Assembly: GCA_037385045.1 (NCBI GenBank)
Contig: JARRNJ010000037.1
Span: 1-28,720, forward strand
Direction: 5' to 3'
Source of the DNA: JARRNJ01 sp037385045
GTDB lineage: Bacteria; Pseudomonadota; Gammaproteobacteria; JASBUN01
Length of the DNA: 28,720 nucleotides
Shown here: piece after piece, positions 1 through 5,823 of the stretch
How the letters are laid out: each line of letters starts with the position of its first letter
Position numbering within the stretch: the first letter of the stretch is position 1
Translations under genes and position numbers: made by a program
Notes under the pieces: generated by a model
What the model saw: the letters and a program-made list of their open reading frames with translations, nothing else
Database searches by the model: none
What the model was told of the DNA's origin: nothing

Positions 1-132
1 TGGGGTCCGGCGATCTCCAAGAACCCGTATCTGTATTTCAAATTCCACGGCGGCAAGGCCGGCGACACCATCAAGATCAGCTGGGTCGACAACAAGGGCG
101 AACACGACGCCCAGACGTTTACCGTCAAATAA
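1..132 (+). CDS. soxZ: SoxZ sulfur-carrier subunit, C-terminal part (5' end outside window)
   Basis: The first 43 codons visible run in frame to a TAA at 130-132. SoxZ pairs with SoxY in the periplasm; SoxYZ carries the sulfur substrate on a SoxY cysteine while other Sox enzymes oxidise it. The segment WGPAISKNPYLYFKFHGG followed by a GDTIKISWVDNKG stretch is the conserved C-terminal beta-sandwich of SoxZ. The family is about 100 residues long, so roughly the last 40% is present. The start, and any soxY upstream, lie outside the window. A strong terminator follows 20 bases after the stop, so soxZ is probably the last gene of its transcript. Identification rests on recognising the family motif. 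Confidence 0.9.
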   Translation, partial: WGPAISKNPYLYFKFHGGKAGDTIKISWVDNKGEHDAQTFTVK

Positions 133-151
133 CCGCAACCGGTGCACGGAC

Positions 152-191
152 AGGCCGGCATGGGGCGTGCCCTCGTGCCGGCCTTTCTTTT
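152..191 (+). terminator. Rho-independent terminator after soxZ
   Basis: Perfect 9-bp stem AGGCCGGCA (152-160) / TGCCGGCCT (176-184). Its loop can pair further (GGGC/GCCC), and a T-rich run TTTCTTTT (184-191) follows. It lies 20 bp after the soxZ stop and ends the sox transcript before the esterase remnant. Confidence 0.85.
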
Positions 192-274
192 GTCCGCTGC
201 CGCTCGGCCGGCTCGGATTTCGCGTTATACTGATCCACCCCGGCCCGTACGGGTCATCCCAGCGTTCGAATTCC

Positions 275-861
275 ATGCCAAGCGACGAACCGCCACTGAT
301 CATCGAAACCGGCGCCGAGCCCGATGCCAGCGTCATCTGGCTCCATGGCCTGGGCGCCGACGGCTACGACTTCGAGGGCCTGGTGCCGATGCTGGAGTTG
401 CCGGCAGACGCGGCGGTGCGGTTCGTGCTGCCCCATGCGCCGGTGCAGCCGGTGACGGTCAACAATGGCATGCGCATGCGCGCCTGGTACGACATCCTCG
501 GCTTCGGCGCCCAGTTTCCCCAGGACGAGAGGCGGGGTTCTCCCAGGGCGGCGCCGTGGCGCTGCATACCGCACTGCGCTATCCCGAGCGCCTTGCCGGC
601 GTGATGGCGCTTTCGACTTACCTGCCGGTGTCGGCCACCCTGGCCGGCGAGCGCAGCGACGCCAACTGCGACCTGCCGATCCTGATGGTGCACGGCACCG
701 AGGACGCTGTGGTCCCGGTGGCGTTGGGTGAGGCATCGCGGGACAAGCTCGAGCAGCAGGGATACGCACCGGAGTGGCACACTTATCCCATGCCGCACAC
801 CATCAGCGCCGACGAAATCGCCCTGATCGGCGACTGGCTGAGGCGCATACTGGGCGTCTAG
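275..861 (+). pseudogene. Alpha/beta-hydrolase carboxylesterase, broken by internal deletion and frameshift
   Basis: The first part reads from ATG 275 in frame 2 (MPSDEPPLIIETG..., with WLHGLGADGYDF forming the oxyanion region) up to about base 529. The second part continues in frame 1 from about 529 to the TAG at 859-861. It contains the nucleophile elbow GFSQGG, the acid HGTEDAVVP and the histidine PMPHTIS. Together these match the roughly 220-residue carboxylesterase/phospholipase family (Pseudomonas EstB-like). In intact relatives about 30 residues separate the segment ending in DE from GFSQGG. Here they are almost adjacent and out of frame, so about 90 bases, not a multiple of three, are missing. 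A -10-like TATACT sits at 226-231. A sequencing or assembly error is possible. As read, no full-length enzyme is made. Confidence 0.8.
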
Positions 862-870
862 CCTTCGCCT

Positions 871-899
871 GGTGGATGCGCTGCGCTTATCCACCCTAC
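871..899 (-). repeat. REP-like palindrome with GTAG head, copy 1
   Basis: Read on the minus strand this is GTAG (899-896), then GGTGGAT, an 11-base loop, then ATCCACC (877-871). It shares a 25-base core with a copy at 5513-5541. A tetranucleotide GTAG next to a short hairpin is the hallmark of REP elements mobilised by RAYT transposases. It lies 10 bp past the esterase stop. Confidence 0.7.
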
Positions 900-909
900 G
901 ATGACTCCT

Positions 910-1040
910 GGGTACAAGCACCCTTCCGGGTACAAGCACCCGTCCGGGTACAAGCACCCTTCCGGGTACAAGCACCCTTCCGGGTACAAGCACCCTTCCG
1001 GGTACAGGCACCCTTCCGGGTACAAGCACCCGGGTACAAG
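910..1040. repeat. 18-bp tandem repeat array
   Basis: Six complete 18-bp units of GGGTACAAGCACCCTTCC run from 910 to 1017. A 14-base partial unit (1018-1031) and a 9-base restart (1032-1040) follow. Only two point changes are seen in the full units: T to G in unit 2, and A to G in unit 6. Each unit has a small GGGT/ACCC dyad. Because 18 is a multiple of three, several frames stay open through the array, but none has a start, ribosome site or neighbouring domain that supports coding. The block 862-1159 otherwise holds only the REP-like copy and a possible iorAB promoter. Confidence 0.9.
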
Positions 1041-1061
1041 CGCTCCGGATTGCCGCCCCGC

Positions 1062-1089
1062 TTGCAGTGCCAGGGGGCTGGATTATGCT
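1062..1089 (+). promoter_or_regulatory. Possible sigma-70 promoter for iorAB
   Basis: TTGCAG (1062-1067) and TATGCT (1084-1089) are separated by 16 bp and lie about 70 bp before the iorA start, downstream of the tandem repeat. The match to consensus is only 3/6 and 4/6, so this is a weak call based on position. Confidence 0.3.
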
Positions 1090-1159
1090 TAGTCCCTGTC
1101 GCCGCGCCCCGGCGACGCCTATTCCTGATCCCGCCCATGGTCACTGCGAGGGACGCCCC

Positions 1160-1624
1160 ATGCTCACGCTGCATATCAACGACCGGGACTACGAAGTCGA
1201 CGCGGAGTCGGACACGCCCCTGCTCTGGGTCCTGCGCGACCATCTGGGGCTGACCGGCACCAAGTACGGCTGCGGCATTGCCCTGTGCGGCGCCTGCACC
1301 GTGCACGTGGACGGCGAGCCGGTGCGTTCCTGCGTAACCACGGCAGGCGAGGTCACCGGCAAGCGCGTCACCACCATCGAGGGCCTGGCGCGGGAGCGCA
1401 GTCACCCGGTGCAGCAGGCCTGGATTGCGGAGCAGGTGCCCCAATGCGGTTTCTGCCAGTCGGGGCAGATCATGTCGGCGGCGGCGTTGCTGGCAAAGAC
1501 GCCGCACCCCACTGACAGCGATATCGATGCCGCCATGTCCGGCGTCATCTGCCGCTGCGGCACCTACCAGCGCGTCCGTCGCGCCATCAAGCGCGCCGCC
1601 GGCCTGGCGGCCAAGGAGAGTTGA
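1160..1624 (+). CDS. iorA: Isoquinoline 1-oxidoreductase-type (2Fe-2S) small subunit
   Basis: This 154-residue protein is the iron-sulfur subunit of a xanthine-oxidase-family molybdenum hydroxylase; it passes electrons from the molybdopterin subunit to an acceptor. The N-terminal plant-type ferredoxin cluster has Cys38, Cys43, Cys46 and Cys58 (CGIALCGAC pattern). The C-terminal helical [2Fe-2S] domain has Cys96-x2-Cys99 (QCGFCQSGQ) and Cys131-x-Cys133 (ICRCGTY). The length is typical. ATG 1160 is chosen because GAGGG (1148-1152) lies 7 bases upstream and the protein then begins at the usual position. It has no export signal of its own; it presumably folds, binds the large subunit and is carried out through Tat with it. 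One base separates its stop from iorB. The true substrate (N-heterocycle or aldehyde) cannot be read from sequence. Confidence 0.88.
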   Translation: MLTLHINDRDYEVDAESDTPLLWVLRDHLGLTGTKYGCGIALCGACTVHVDGEPVRSCVTTAGEVTGKRVTTIEGLARERSHPVQQAWIAEQVPQCGFCQSGQIMSAAALLAKTPHPTDSDIDAAMSGVICRCGTYQRVRRAIKRAAGLAAKES

Positions 1625-1625
1625 C

Positions 1626-3770
1626 ATGGGCGCCACGATCAATCTCGGACGCCGCCGGTTCCTGCAGATCAGCGCGGCGGCAGGCGGCGGCCTGCTGGTG
1701 GGGTTCCAGATTCCGGCGCTGGCCCGCGGCATGGCCTCGGAGCCGGCCGAGGGCGGTGACCGCTTCGTCCCCAATGCCTGGATCCGCATCGATCCCGACG
1801 ACCACGTGACGGTGATGGTGGGCAGCTCGGAAATGGGGCAGGGGGTCATGACCTCCATTCCCATGCTGGCCGCCGAAGAGCTGGATGCGGACTGGCAGCA
1901 GGTCACGGCCCGGTTCGCGCCGGCCGACAAGGCCTACACCAACCCGATCATCGGCCAACAGCTGACCGGCGGCAGTACCGCGGTGCGGGCGTTCTGGAAG
2001 CCGGTGCGCGAGGCGGGTGCCGCGGCGCGGGAGGTGCTGATTGCCGCAGCGGCCAAGATCTGGGGCGTGTCCGCCCACAGCTGCCACGCGGAGGCGGGGC
2101 AGGTGATCCACGGCGCCAGCGGCCGCAAGCTGCGCTACGGGCAGCTGGTGCACCTGGCGGCGAAAATGCCGGTACCGGCGTCGGTGCTGCTCAAGGAGCC
2201 CGACGAATTCCGGCTCATCGGCAAGCCCGTGGACCGGCTGGACGTACCCGCCAAGGTCGACGGCGGCGCGGTTTTCGGTCAGGACGTGCAGTTGCCCGGG
2301 ATGCTGGTGGCGACGGTGCGCCGCTGTCCCGTGTTCGGCGGCAAGCTCGGCCATTTCGATGCGACCAAGGCGAAGGCCGTCAAAGGCGTGCGCCACGTAA
2401 TGCCGGTGGCCAGCGGCTTCGCCGTGGTGGCCGACACGTTCTGGGCCGCCAAGCAGGGTCTCGAGGCCGTGCAGGTCAGCTGGGACAAGGGCACGCATGC
2501 CGGTCTCGATTCCGACGGCATTACCCGGCAGTTTCAGCAGGCGCTCGACCATGGCGCCACGGCAGCCCGGCACGGCAACGCCGAGCATGCGCTGTCGACG
2601 GCGGCACGCACGGTGGAGGCCGACTACCAGGTGCCCTATCTGGCCCATGCCTGCATGGAACCCATGAACTGCACCGCCGATGTGCGCGCCGACGGCTGTG
2701 ACGTGTGGGTGCCCACCCAGGCGCAGACCCGTGCTCAGGCGACGGCGGCCGGGATCACCGGATTGCCGATCGAGAAGGTACAGATCCACACCACTTTTCT
2801 CGGCGGCGGCTTCGGCCGGCGTTCGGAGCAGGATTTCCTCGCCGACGCGGTCAACCTGTCCAAGCAGGTGGGCGCGCCGGTGAAAGTGCTGTGGACGCGC
2901 GAGGAGGACACGCGCCACGACTTCTACCGCCCGGCCGCCTACAGCCGGTTGCGTGCGGGCCTGGACGGCGACGGTATGCCGGTGGCCTGGCTGCACCGCA
3001 TCGCCAGTCCGTCGATCATGAACCGCGTGGCGCCCGGTGCGATCCACAACGGCATCGACAACACTTCGGTGGAGGGCGCCGCCAACCTGCCCTACGCCAT
3101 CCCCAACCTGCATGTCACCTACGCCATGGTCAATCCGGGGGTGCCGGTGGGGTTCTGGCGCTCGGTGGGCAGTTCCCAGAATGCCTACATCACCGAATGC
3201 TTCCTGGATGAGGTGGCCGCCGCCGCAGGTAAGGACCCGTTCGAACTGCGCCGGCACCTGCTCAGGGACAAGCCGCGTCACCGCAAGGTATTGGAGACCG
3301 CCGCGCAAATGGCCGGCTGGGGCCGGCCGCTGCCCAAGGGGCGTTTCCGCGGCGTCGCTGTGGCCGAGGCCTTCACCAGCTACTGTGCCCAGGTCGCCGA
3401 GGTTTCGGTAGCCGGCGGACAGGTCAGGGTCCACCGGGTGGTGTGCGCCATCGACTGCGGTACGGTGGTGAACCCCAATACGGTCGAAGCACAGATGGAA
3501 AGCGCCATCGTTTACGGCCTGACTGCGGCGCTCAAAGGGGAGATCACCATCAAGGGCGGCGCCGTGCAGCAGGGCAATTTCGACGACTATCAAATGTTGC
3601 GCATGAACGAGATGCCCGAAGTGGAGGTGCACATTGTGCGCAACGGCGAGGCGCCGGGCGGCATCGGCGAACCCGGCACGCCGCCGATCGCCCCGGCGGT
3701 GGCCAATGCCGTTTTCGCCGCCACCGGCAAGCCGGTGCGCTCGCTGCCGATCCGGCTCTCCGGCGCCTGA
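1626..3770 (+). CDS. iorB: Tat-exported molybdopterin-binding aldehyde/isoquinoline oxidoreductase large subunit
   Basis: This 714-residue protein is the catalytic subunit partner of iorA. It begins with a twin-arginine signal (GRRRFLQISAAAGGGLLVGFQ, about residues 8-28), so the complex works in the periplasm. Family motifs follow in order: SSEMGQGVMTSIPMLAAEEL, LTGGSTAV, FLGGGFGRR near the middle, GFWRSVGSSQNA, DCGTVVNPNTVEAQ, and the C-terminal GGIGEPGTPPIAPAVANA, whose Glu is the catalytic base of this enzyme class. The start is fixed by AAGGAG at 1613-1618 and by coupling to iorA. No cytochrome domain is fused to it. The diheme cytochrome gene downstream is a possible electron acceptor, but it has its own promoter and a terminator intervenes. 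Confidence 0.88.
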   Translation: MGATINLGRRRFLQISAAAGGGLLVGFQIPALARGMASEPAEGGDRFVPNAWIRIDPDDHVTVMVGSSEMGQGVMTSIPMLAAEELDADWQQVTARFAPADKAYTNPIIGQQLTGGSTAVRAFWKPVREAGAAAREVLIAAAAKIWGVSAHSCHAEAGQVIHGASGRKLRYGQLVHLAAKMPVPASVLLKEPDEFRLIGKPVDRLDVPAKVDGGAVFGQDVQLPGMLVATVRRCPVFGGKLGHFDATKAKAVKGVRHVMPVASGFAVVADTFWAAKQGLEAVQVSWDKGTHAGLDSDGITRQFQQALDHGATAARHGNAEHALSTAARTVEADYQVPYLAHACMEPMNCTADVRADGCDVWVPTQAQTRAQATAAGITGLPIEKVQIHTTFLGGGFGRRSEQDFLADAVNLSKQVGAPVKVLWTREEDTRHDFYRPAAYSRLRAGLDGDGMPVAWLHRIASPSIMNRVAPGAIHNGIDNTSVEGAANLPYAIPNLHVTYAMVNPGVPVGFWRSVGSSQNAYITECFLDEVAAAAGKDPFELRRHLLRDKPRHRKVLETAAQMAGWGRPLPKGRFRGVAVAEAFTSYCAQVAEVSVAGGQVRVHRVVCAIDCGTVVNPNTVEAQMESAIVYGLTAALKGEITIKGGAVQQGNFDDYQMLRMNEMPEVEVHIVRNGEAPGGIGEPGTPPIAPAVANAVFAATGKPVRSLPIRLSGA

Positions 3771-3771
3771 T

Positions 3772-3793
3772 CGCGGCGGGCCGCGCTTTGTTG
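3772..3793 (+). terminator. Probable terminator after iorB
   Basis: Immediately after the iorB stop there is a GC-rich hairpin CGCGG-CGGG-CCGCG (3772-3785), followed by CTTTGTTGT. The stem is short but strong, and the run is only partly T. Confidence 0.5.
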
Positions 3794-3848
3794 TATCCGC
3801 GCCGCGGCTACGGGCTTTCGGCCCTTCCCGCGCCGGCGCCGTAGCGGG

Positions 3849-3897
3849 TTGATCCGCGTCAACCCCGGGCTGCCGGCGAGCCACTAGACTCATGTGT
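3849..3897 (+). promoter_or_regulatory. FNR/DNR-type box and class II promoter of the cytochrome-DUF302 operon
   Basis: TTGATCCGCGTCAA (3849-3862) matches the FNR/ANR/DNR consensus TTGAT-N4-ATCAA at 9 of 10 fixed positions, and sits inside a longer dyad, GGGTTGA/TCAACCC. A -10-like TAGACT (3885-3890) would place transcription start near 3897. That puts the box centre at about -41.5, the standard class II activator position. This points to induction under low oxygen or by nitric oxide. It is inferred from sequence alone. Confidence 0.6.
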
Positions 3898-3927
3898 AAA
3901 CGAGCAAGCCGCCCGGAAGGACCGGAA

Positions 3928-4977
3928 ATGCTATTGCGAAGCTGCCTGCTGTTGTCTTGCGTCCTGTTGATTGCTCCCGCGTTCGGCGCGCCCGACGGCG
4001 CCGTCCTGTTCTCGCGCAACTGTGCCGCCTGCCACGGGCTCAACGGCAAGGGCGGCGTCGGCGTGCCGCTGGCGCTGCCCGCGTTTCTCGACAGCGTGCC
4101 CAACGATTACCTGCGCAAGACCATACGCAACGGCCGCCCCGGGCGGGTGATGCCCGCCTTTACCCAGCTCAGCGACGCCCAGGTCAACGCCATCATCGGC
4201 TACGTGCGCCATTGGTCCAAGGGCAAGCCGCCGCAGCTTTCCACCAAGCCCATCCACGGCGACGCCGCGCACGGCGCCAAGCTGTTTGCTTCCCATTGCG
4301 CCGTTTGCCATGGCAAGACGGGCGAGGGCGGCCAGGGCACGGGGGTGACCTTCTCGCGGCCGCGCAATCTTCCCATCATGCCGCCGGCGCTGCGCAACCG
4401 CGGGTTCCTGGCTGCGGCCTCCGACCAGATGATCAAGGCGACGCTGATGAATGGGCGCGCCGGCACGCCGATGGTGTCGTTCCGCAAGGAAGGCCTGAGC
4501 GAGAAAGACATCGACGACCTGGTCGCCTACGTGCGCAGCTTCCAGCACCACCTGCCCAAGGACCGCAGCGCCCAGCAAGCGCGCGACGATAAACACCCGG
4601 TGTTGGTGTACGATTCGCCCTACGGACTGCAGGAAACGGTCAAGAACGTCAAACAGGCGGCGGCGGCGCGGCAATTCCGCATTATCCGCGTGCAATACTT
4701 CAACCAGGGCCTGGTGCCGAAGGGCAAGGAAGATACCAAGCGCATCATTGTCTATTTCTGCAACTTCAATATGCTCAACCGGGCACTGGCCATCGATCCC
4801 CGGGTCGGACTCTTCCTGCCCTGCCGGGTTACGGTGGTGGAGCATGCGGGCAAGGTGCGGGTCATGAGCATCAACCCCGAGTCGCTCAGCCACCTGTTCA
4901 ACAACCAGGAACTGGACCGCATCTGCGGCCAGATGGAGCAGTTGTACAAGGGGATTCTCGAGGAGGCGACGCTGTGA
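3928..4977 (+). CDS. Exported diheme cytochrome c fused to a C-terminal DUF302 domain
   Basis: 349 residues. ATG 3928 is preferred over the earlier ATG at 3892: GGAAGG lies 7 bases before it, and it starts directly on a signal peptide (MLLRSCLLLSCVLLIAPAFGA). Two cytochrome c domains follow. The first has Cys32-x2-Cys35-His36 with likely axial Met75 (RVMPAF). The second has Cys124-x2-Cys127-His128 with likely axial Met182 (TPMVSF). From about residue 225 (YDSPYGLQETVKNVKQAA) to 345 there is a DUF302 domain with the FLPCRVTVVE core. The protein should carry electrons in the periplasm; the role of DUF302 is unknown. It overlaps the next gene by 4 bases and follows the FNR-type box. Fusion of these two domains is unusual. 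Domain calls are firm, function is not. Confidence 0.85.
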   Translation: MLLRSCLLLSCVLLIAPAFGAPDGAVLFSRNCAACHGLNGKGGVGVPLALPAFLDSVPNDYLRKTIRNGRPGRVMPAFTQLSDAQVNAIIGYVRHWSKGKPPQLSTKPIHGDAAHGAKLFASHCAVCHGKTGEGGQGTGVTFSRPRNLPIMPPALRNRGFLAAASDQMIKATLMNGRAGTPMVSFRKEGLSEKDIDDLVAYVRSFQHHLPKDRSAQQARDDKHPVLVYDSPYGLQETVKNVKQAAAARQFRIIRVQYFNQGLVPKGKEDTKRIIVYFCNFNMLNRALAIDPRVGLFLPCRVTVVEHAGKVRVMSINPESLSHLFNNQELDRICGQMEQLYKGILEEATL

Positions 4978-5447
4978 CGAGGTTGAATCTGCGCCGGCTG
5001 CTGCGTTTGGGCCTTGCCTGGGCCCTGCTTGCCGCCGGCGTTGCCGCCCATGCCCAGGACCTGCTGATGGTGCGTTCGCGGGAGCAGTTCCCGGAGGCCA
5101 TGGTCACGCTGCAGGATTCCATCCGCAGTCACGGCTACACCCTGTCGCGGGTGCAGCGTGTTGATATCGGGCTCACCCGCTCGGGCTTCAAGACCGACAA
5201 ATACCGGGTGGTGTTCTTCGGCAAGGACAAGGAAATCGAGCGCCTGACCGCCAAGCACCCGGAACTGATCCCCTATCTGCCCCTGAAGGTGGCGATTTTC
5301 GCCGAGAACGACCAGACCCTGCTGGTGGCATCCAACCCGGCGCAGTTCGAGCGCTTTTTTCCCGATTCTGACCTGGTGCCGGTATTCCAGCGCTGGGAAA
5401 AGGACTTGCACGCAATCCTGGACGACGTGCGCAACGCCAACAACTGA
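4974..5447 (+). CDS. Exported DUF302-family protein
   Basis: 157 residues from a GTG at 4974, whose GTGA overlaps the stop of the cytochrome gene, so translation is coupled. The first 28 residues are a cleavable signal peptide (LLRLGLAWALLAAGVAAHAQ). The rest resembles a single DUF302 domain: a REQFPEAMVTLQDSIRSHGY helix, then strands, then a PLKVAIFAENDQTLLVASNP segment equivalent to the DUF302 core. The match is weaker than for the domain in the upstream cytochrome. The two DUF302 units, one fused to hemes and one free, are made from one transcript and are likely periplasmic partners. No cofactor-binding motif is visible. Confidence 0.75.
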   Translation: MTRLNLRRLLRLGLAWALLAAGVAAHAQDLLMVRSREQFPEAMVTLQDSIRSHGYTLSRVQRVDIGLTRSGFKTDKYRVVFFGKDKEIERLTAKHPELIPYLPLKVAIFAENDQTLLVASNPAQFERFFPDSDLVPVFQRWEKDLHAILDDVRNANN

Positions 5448-5512
5448 CACCCGCGCGATTGGCGGCGAGCTGTGTAATCCCACCAGGTTGTTGACACCAT
5501 GGCCGTCAGAAC

Positions 5513-5541
5513 GGTGGATGCGCTGCGCTTATCCACCCTAC
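5513..5541 (-). repeat. REP-like palindrome with GTAG head, copy 2
   Basis: On the minus strand: GTAG, GGTGGAT, an 11-base loop, ATCCACC. The 25-base core 5513-5537 is identical to 871-895. It is the first half of a 56-bp duplication. Confidence 0.7.
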
Positions 5542-5568
5542 GATGATTCCCAGGGCTGAAAGGCGTAC

Positions 5569-5597
5569 GGTGGATGGGCTGCGGTTGTCCAGCCTGC
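5569..5597 (-). repeat. Degenerate REP-like copy 3
   Basis: Second unit of the 56-bp tandem duplication. The 25-base core at 5569-5593 has changes that weaken the stem (GGTGGAT against GTCCAGC), and the GTAG head is altered. Confidence 0.5.
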
Positions 5598-5789
5598 GGT
5601 GATTCCCGGGGCTGAAAATCGCCGCCCGCCTGCGGCCCCGACGTGACCGGCAGCGCCTCAGGGGCCAATCGCCGCCCGCCGGGTGCGTCTGGCGCCCCGC
5701 CCCGCAACGCCGCTGCGCCCAAAAAACCACCTGCCTCATGCCGAACCGCGACTCCCGGGACCGCTCACACCTCTGCCTGCGTCCGTTGC

Positions 5790-5819
5790 ATCGCCCCGTG
5801 AACGACCTCCTGGGGCGAT
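5790..5819 (-). terminator. Hairpin just past cyaA
   Basis: ATCGCCCC (5790-5797) and GGGGCGAT (5812-5819) form a perfect 8-bp stem with a 14-base loop, 4 bases beyond the cyaA stop on the minus strand. No T run follows in that direction, so it may protect the 3' end or terminate weakly. Confidence 0.45.
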
Positions 5820-5823
5820 ACGA

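Larger units (their letters stand above)
5448..5823. other. Repeat-bearing spacer between the DUF302 operon and cyaA
   Basis: No gene is supported in these 376 bases. They hold a 56-bp imperfect tandem duplication (5511-5566 and 5567-5622), with a REP-like palindrome in each unit; a 14-bp direct repeat AATCGCCGCCCGCC at 5617-5630 and 5667-5680; and a hairpin beside the cyaA stop. The two flanking genes converge here. Confidence 0.75.

Noticed and set aside
142..528. Open frame extending the second esterase frame upstream to an ATG at 142
   Set aside because: Its codons overlap the real N-terminal frame and the soxZ terminator and show no esterase features; only the part after about 529 is homologous.
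910..1040. Possible CRISPR array
   Set aside because: Units are directly adjacent with no unique spacers and are only 18 bp long, so it is a plain tandem repeat.
901..1092. 63-codon frame encoding a GYKHPS hexapeptide repeat
   Set aside because: An 18-bp repeat keeps several frames open by itself. There is no ribosome site before 901, and the repeat stands in other frames and on the other strand equally well.
1587..4103. 838-codon minus-strand frame opposite iorB
   Set aside because: It is antisense to a clear Tat-signal molybdenum hydroxylase, and its product is a low-complexity Arg/Gly/His-rich sequence with no family motif: an effect of high GC.
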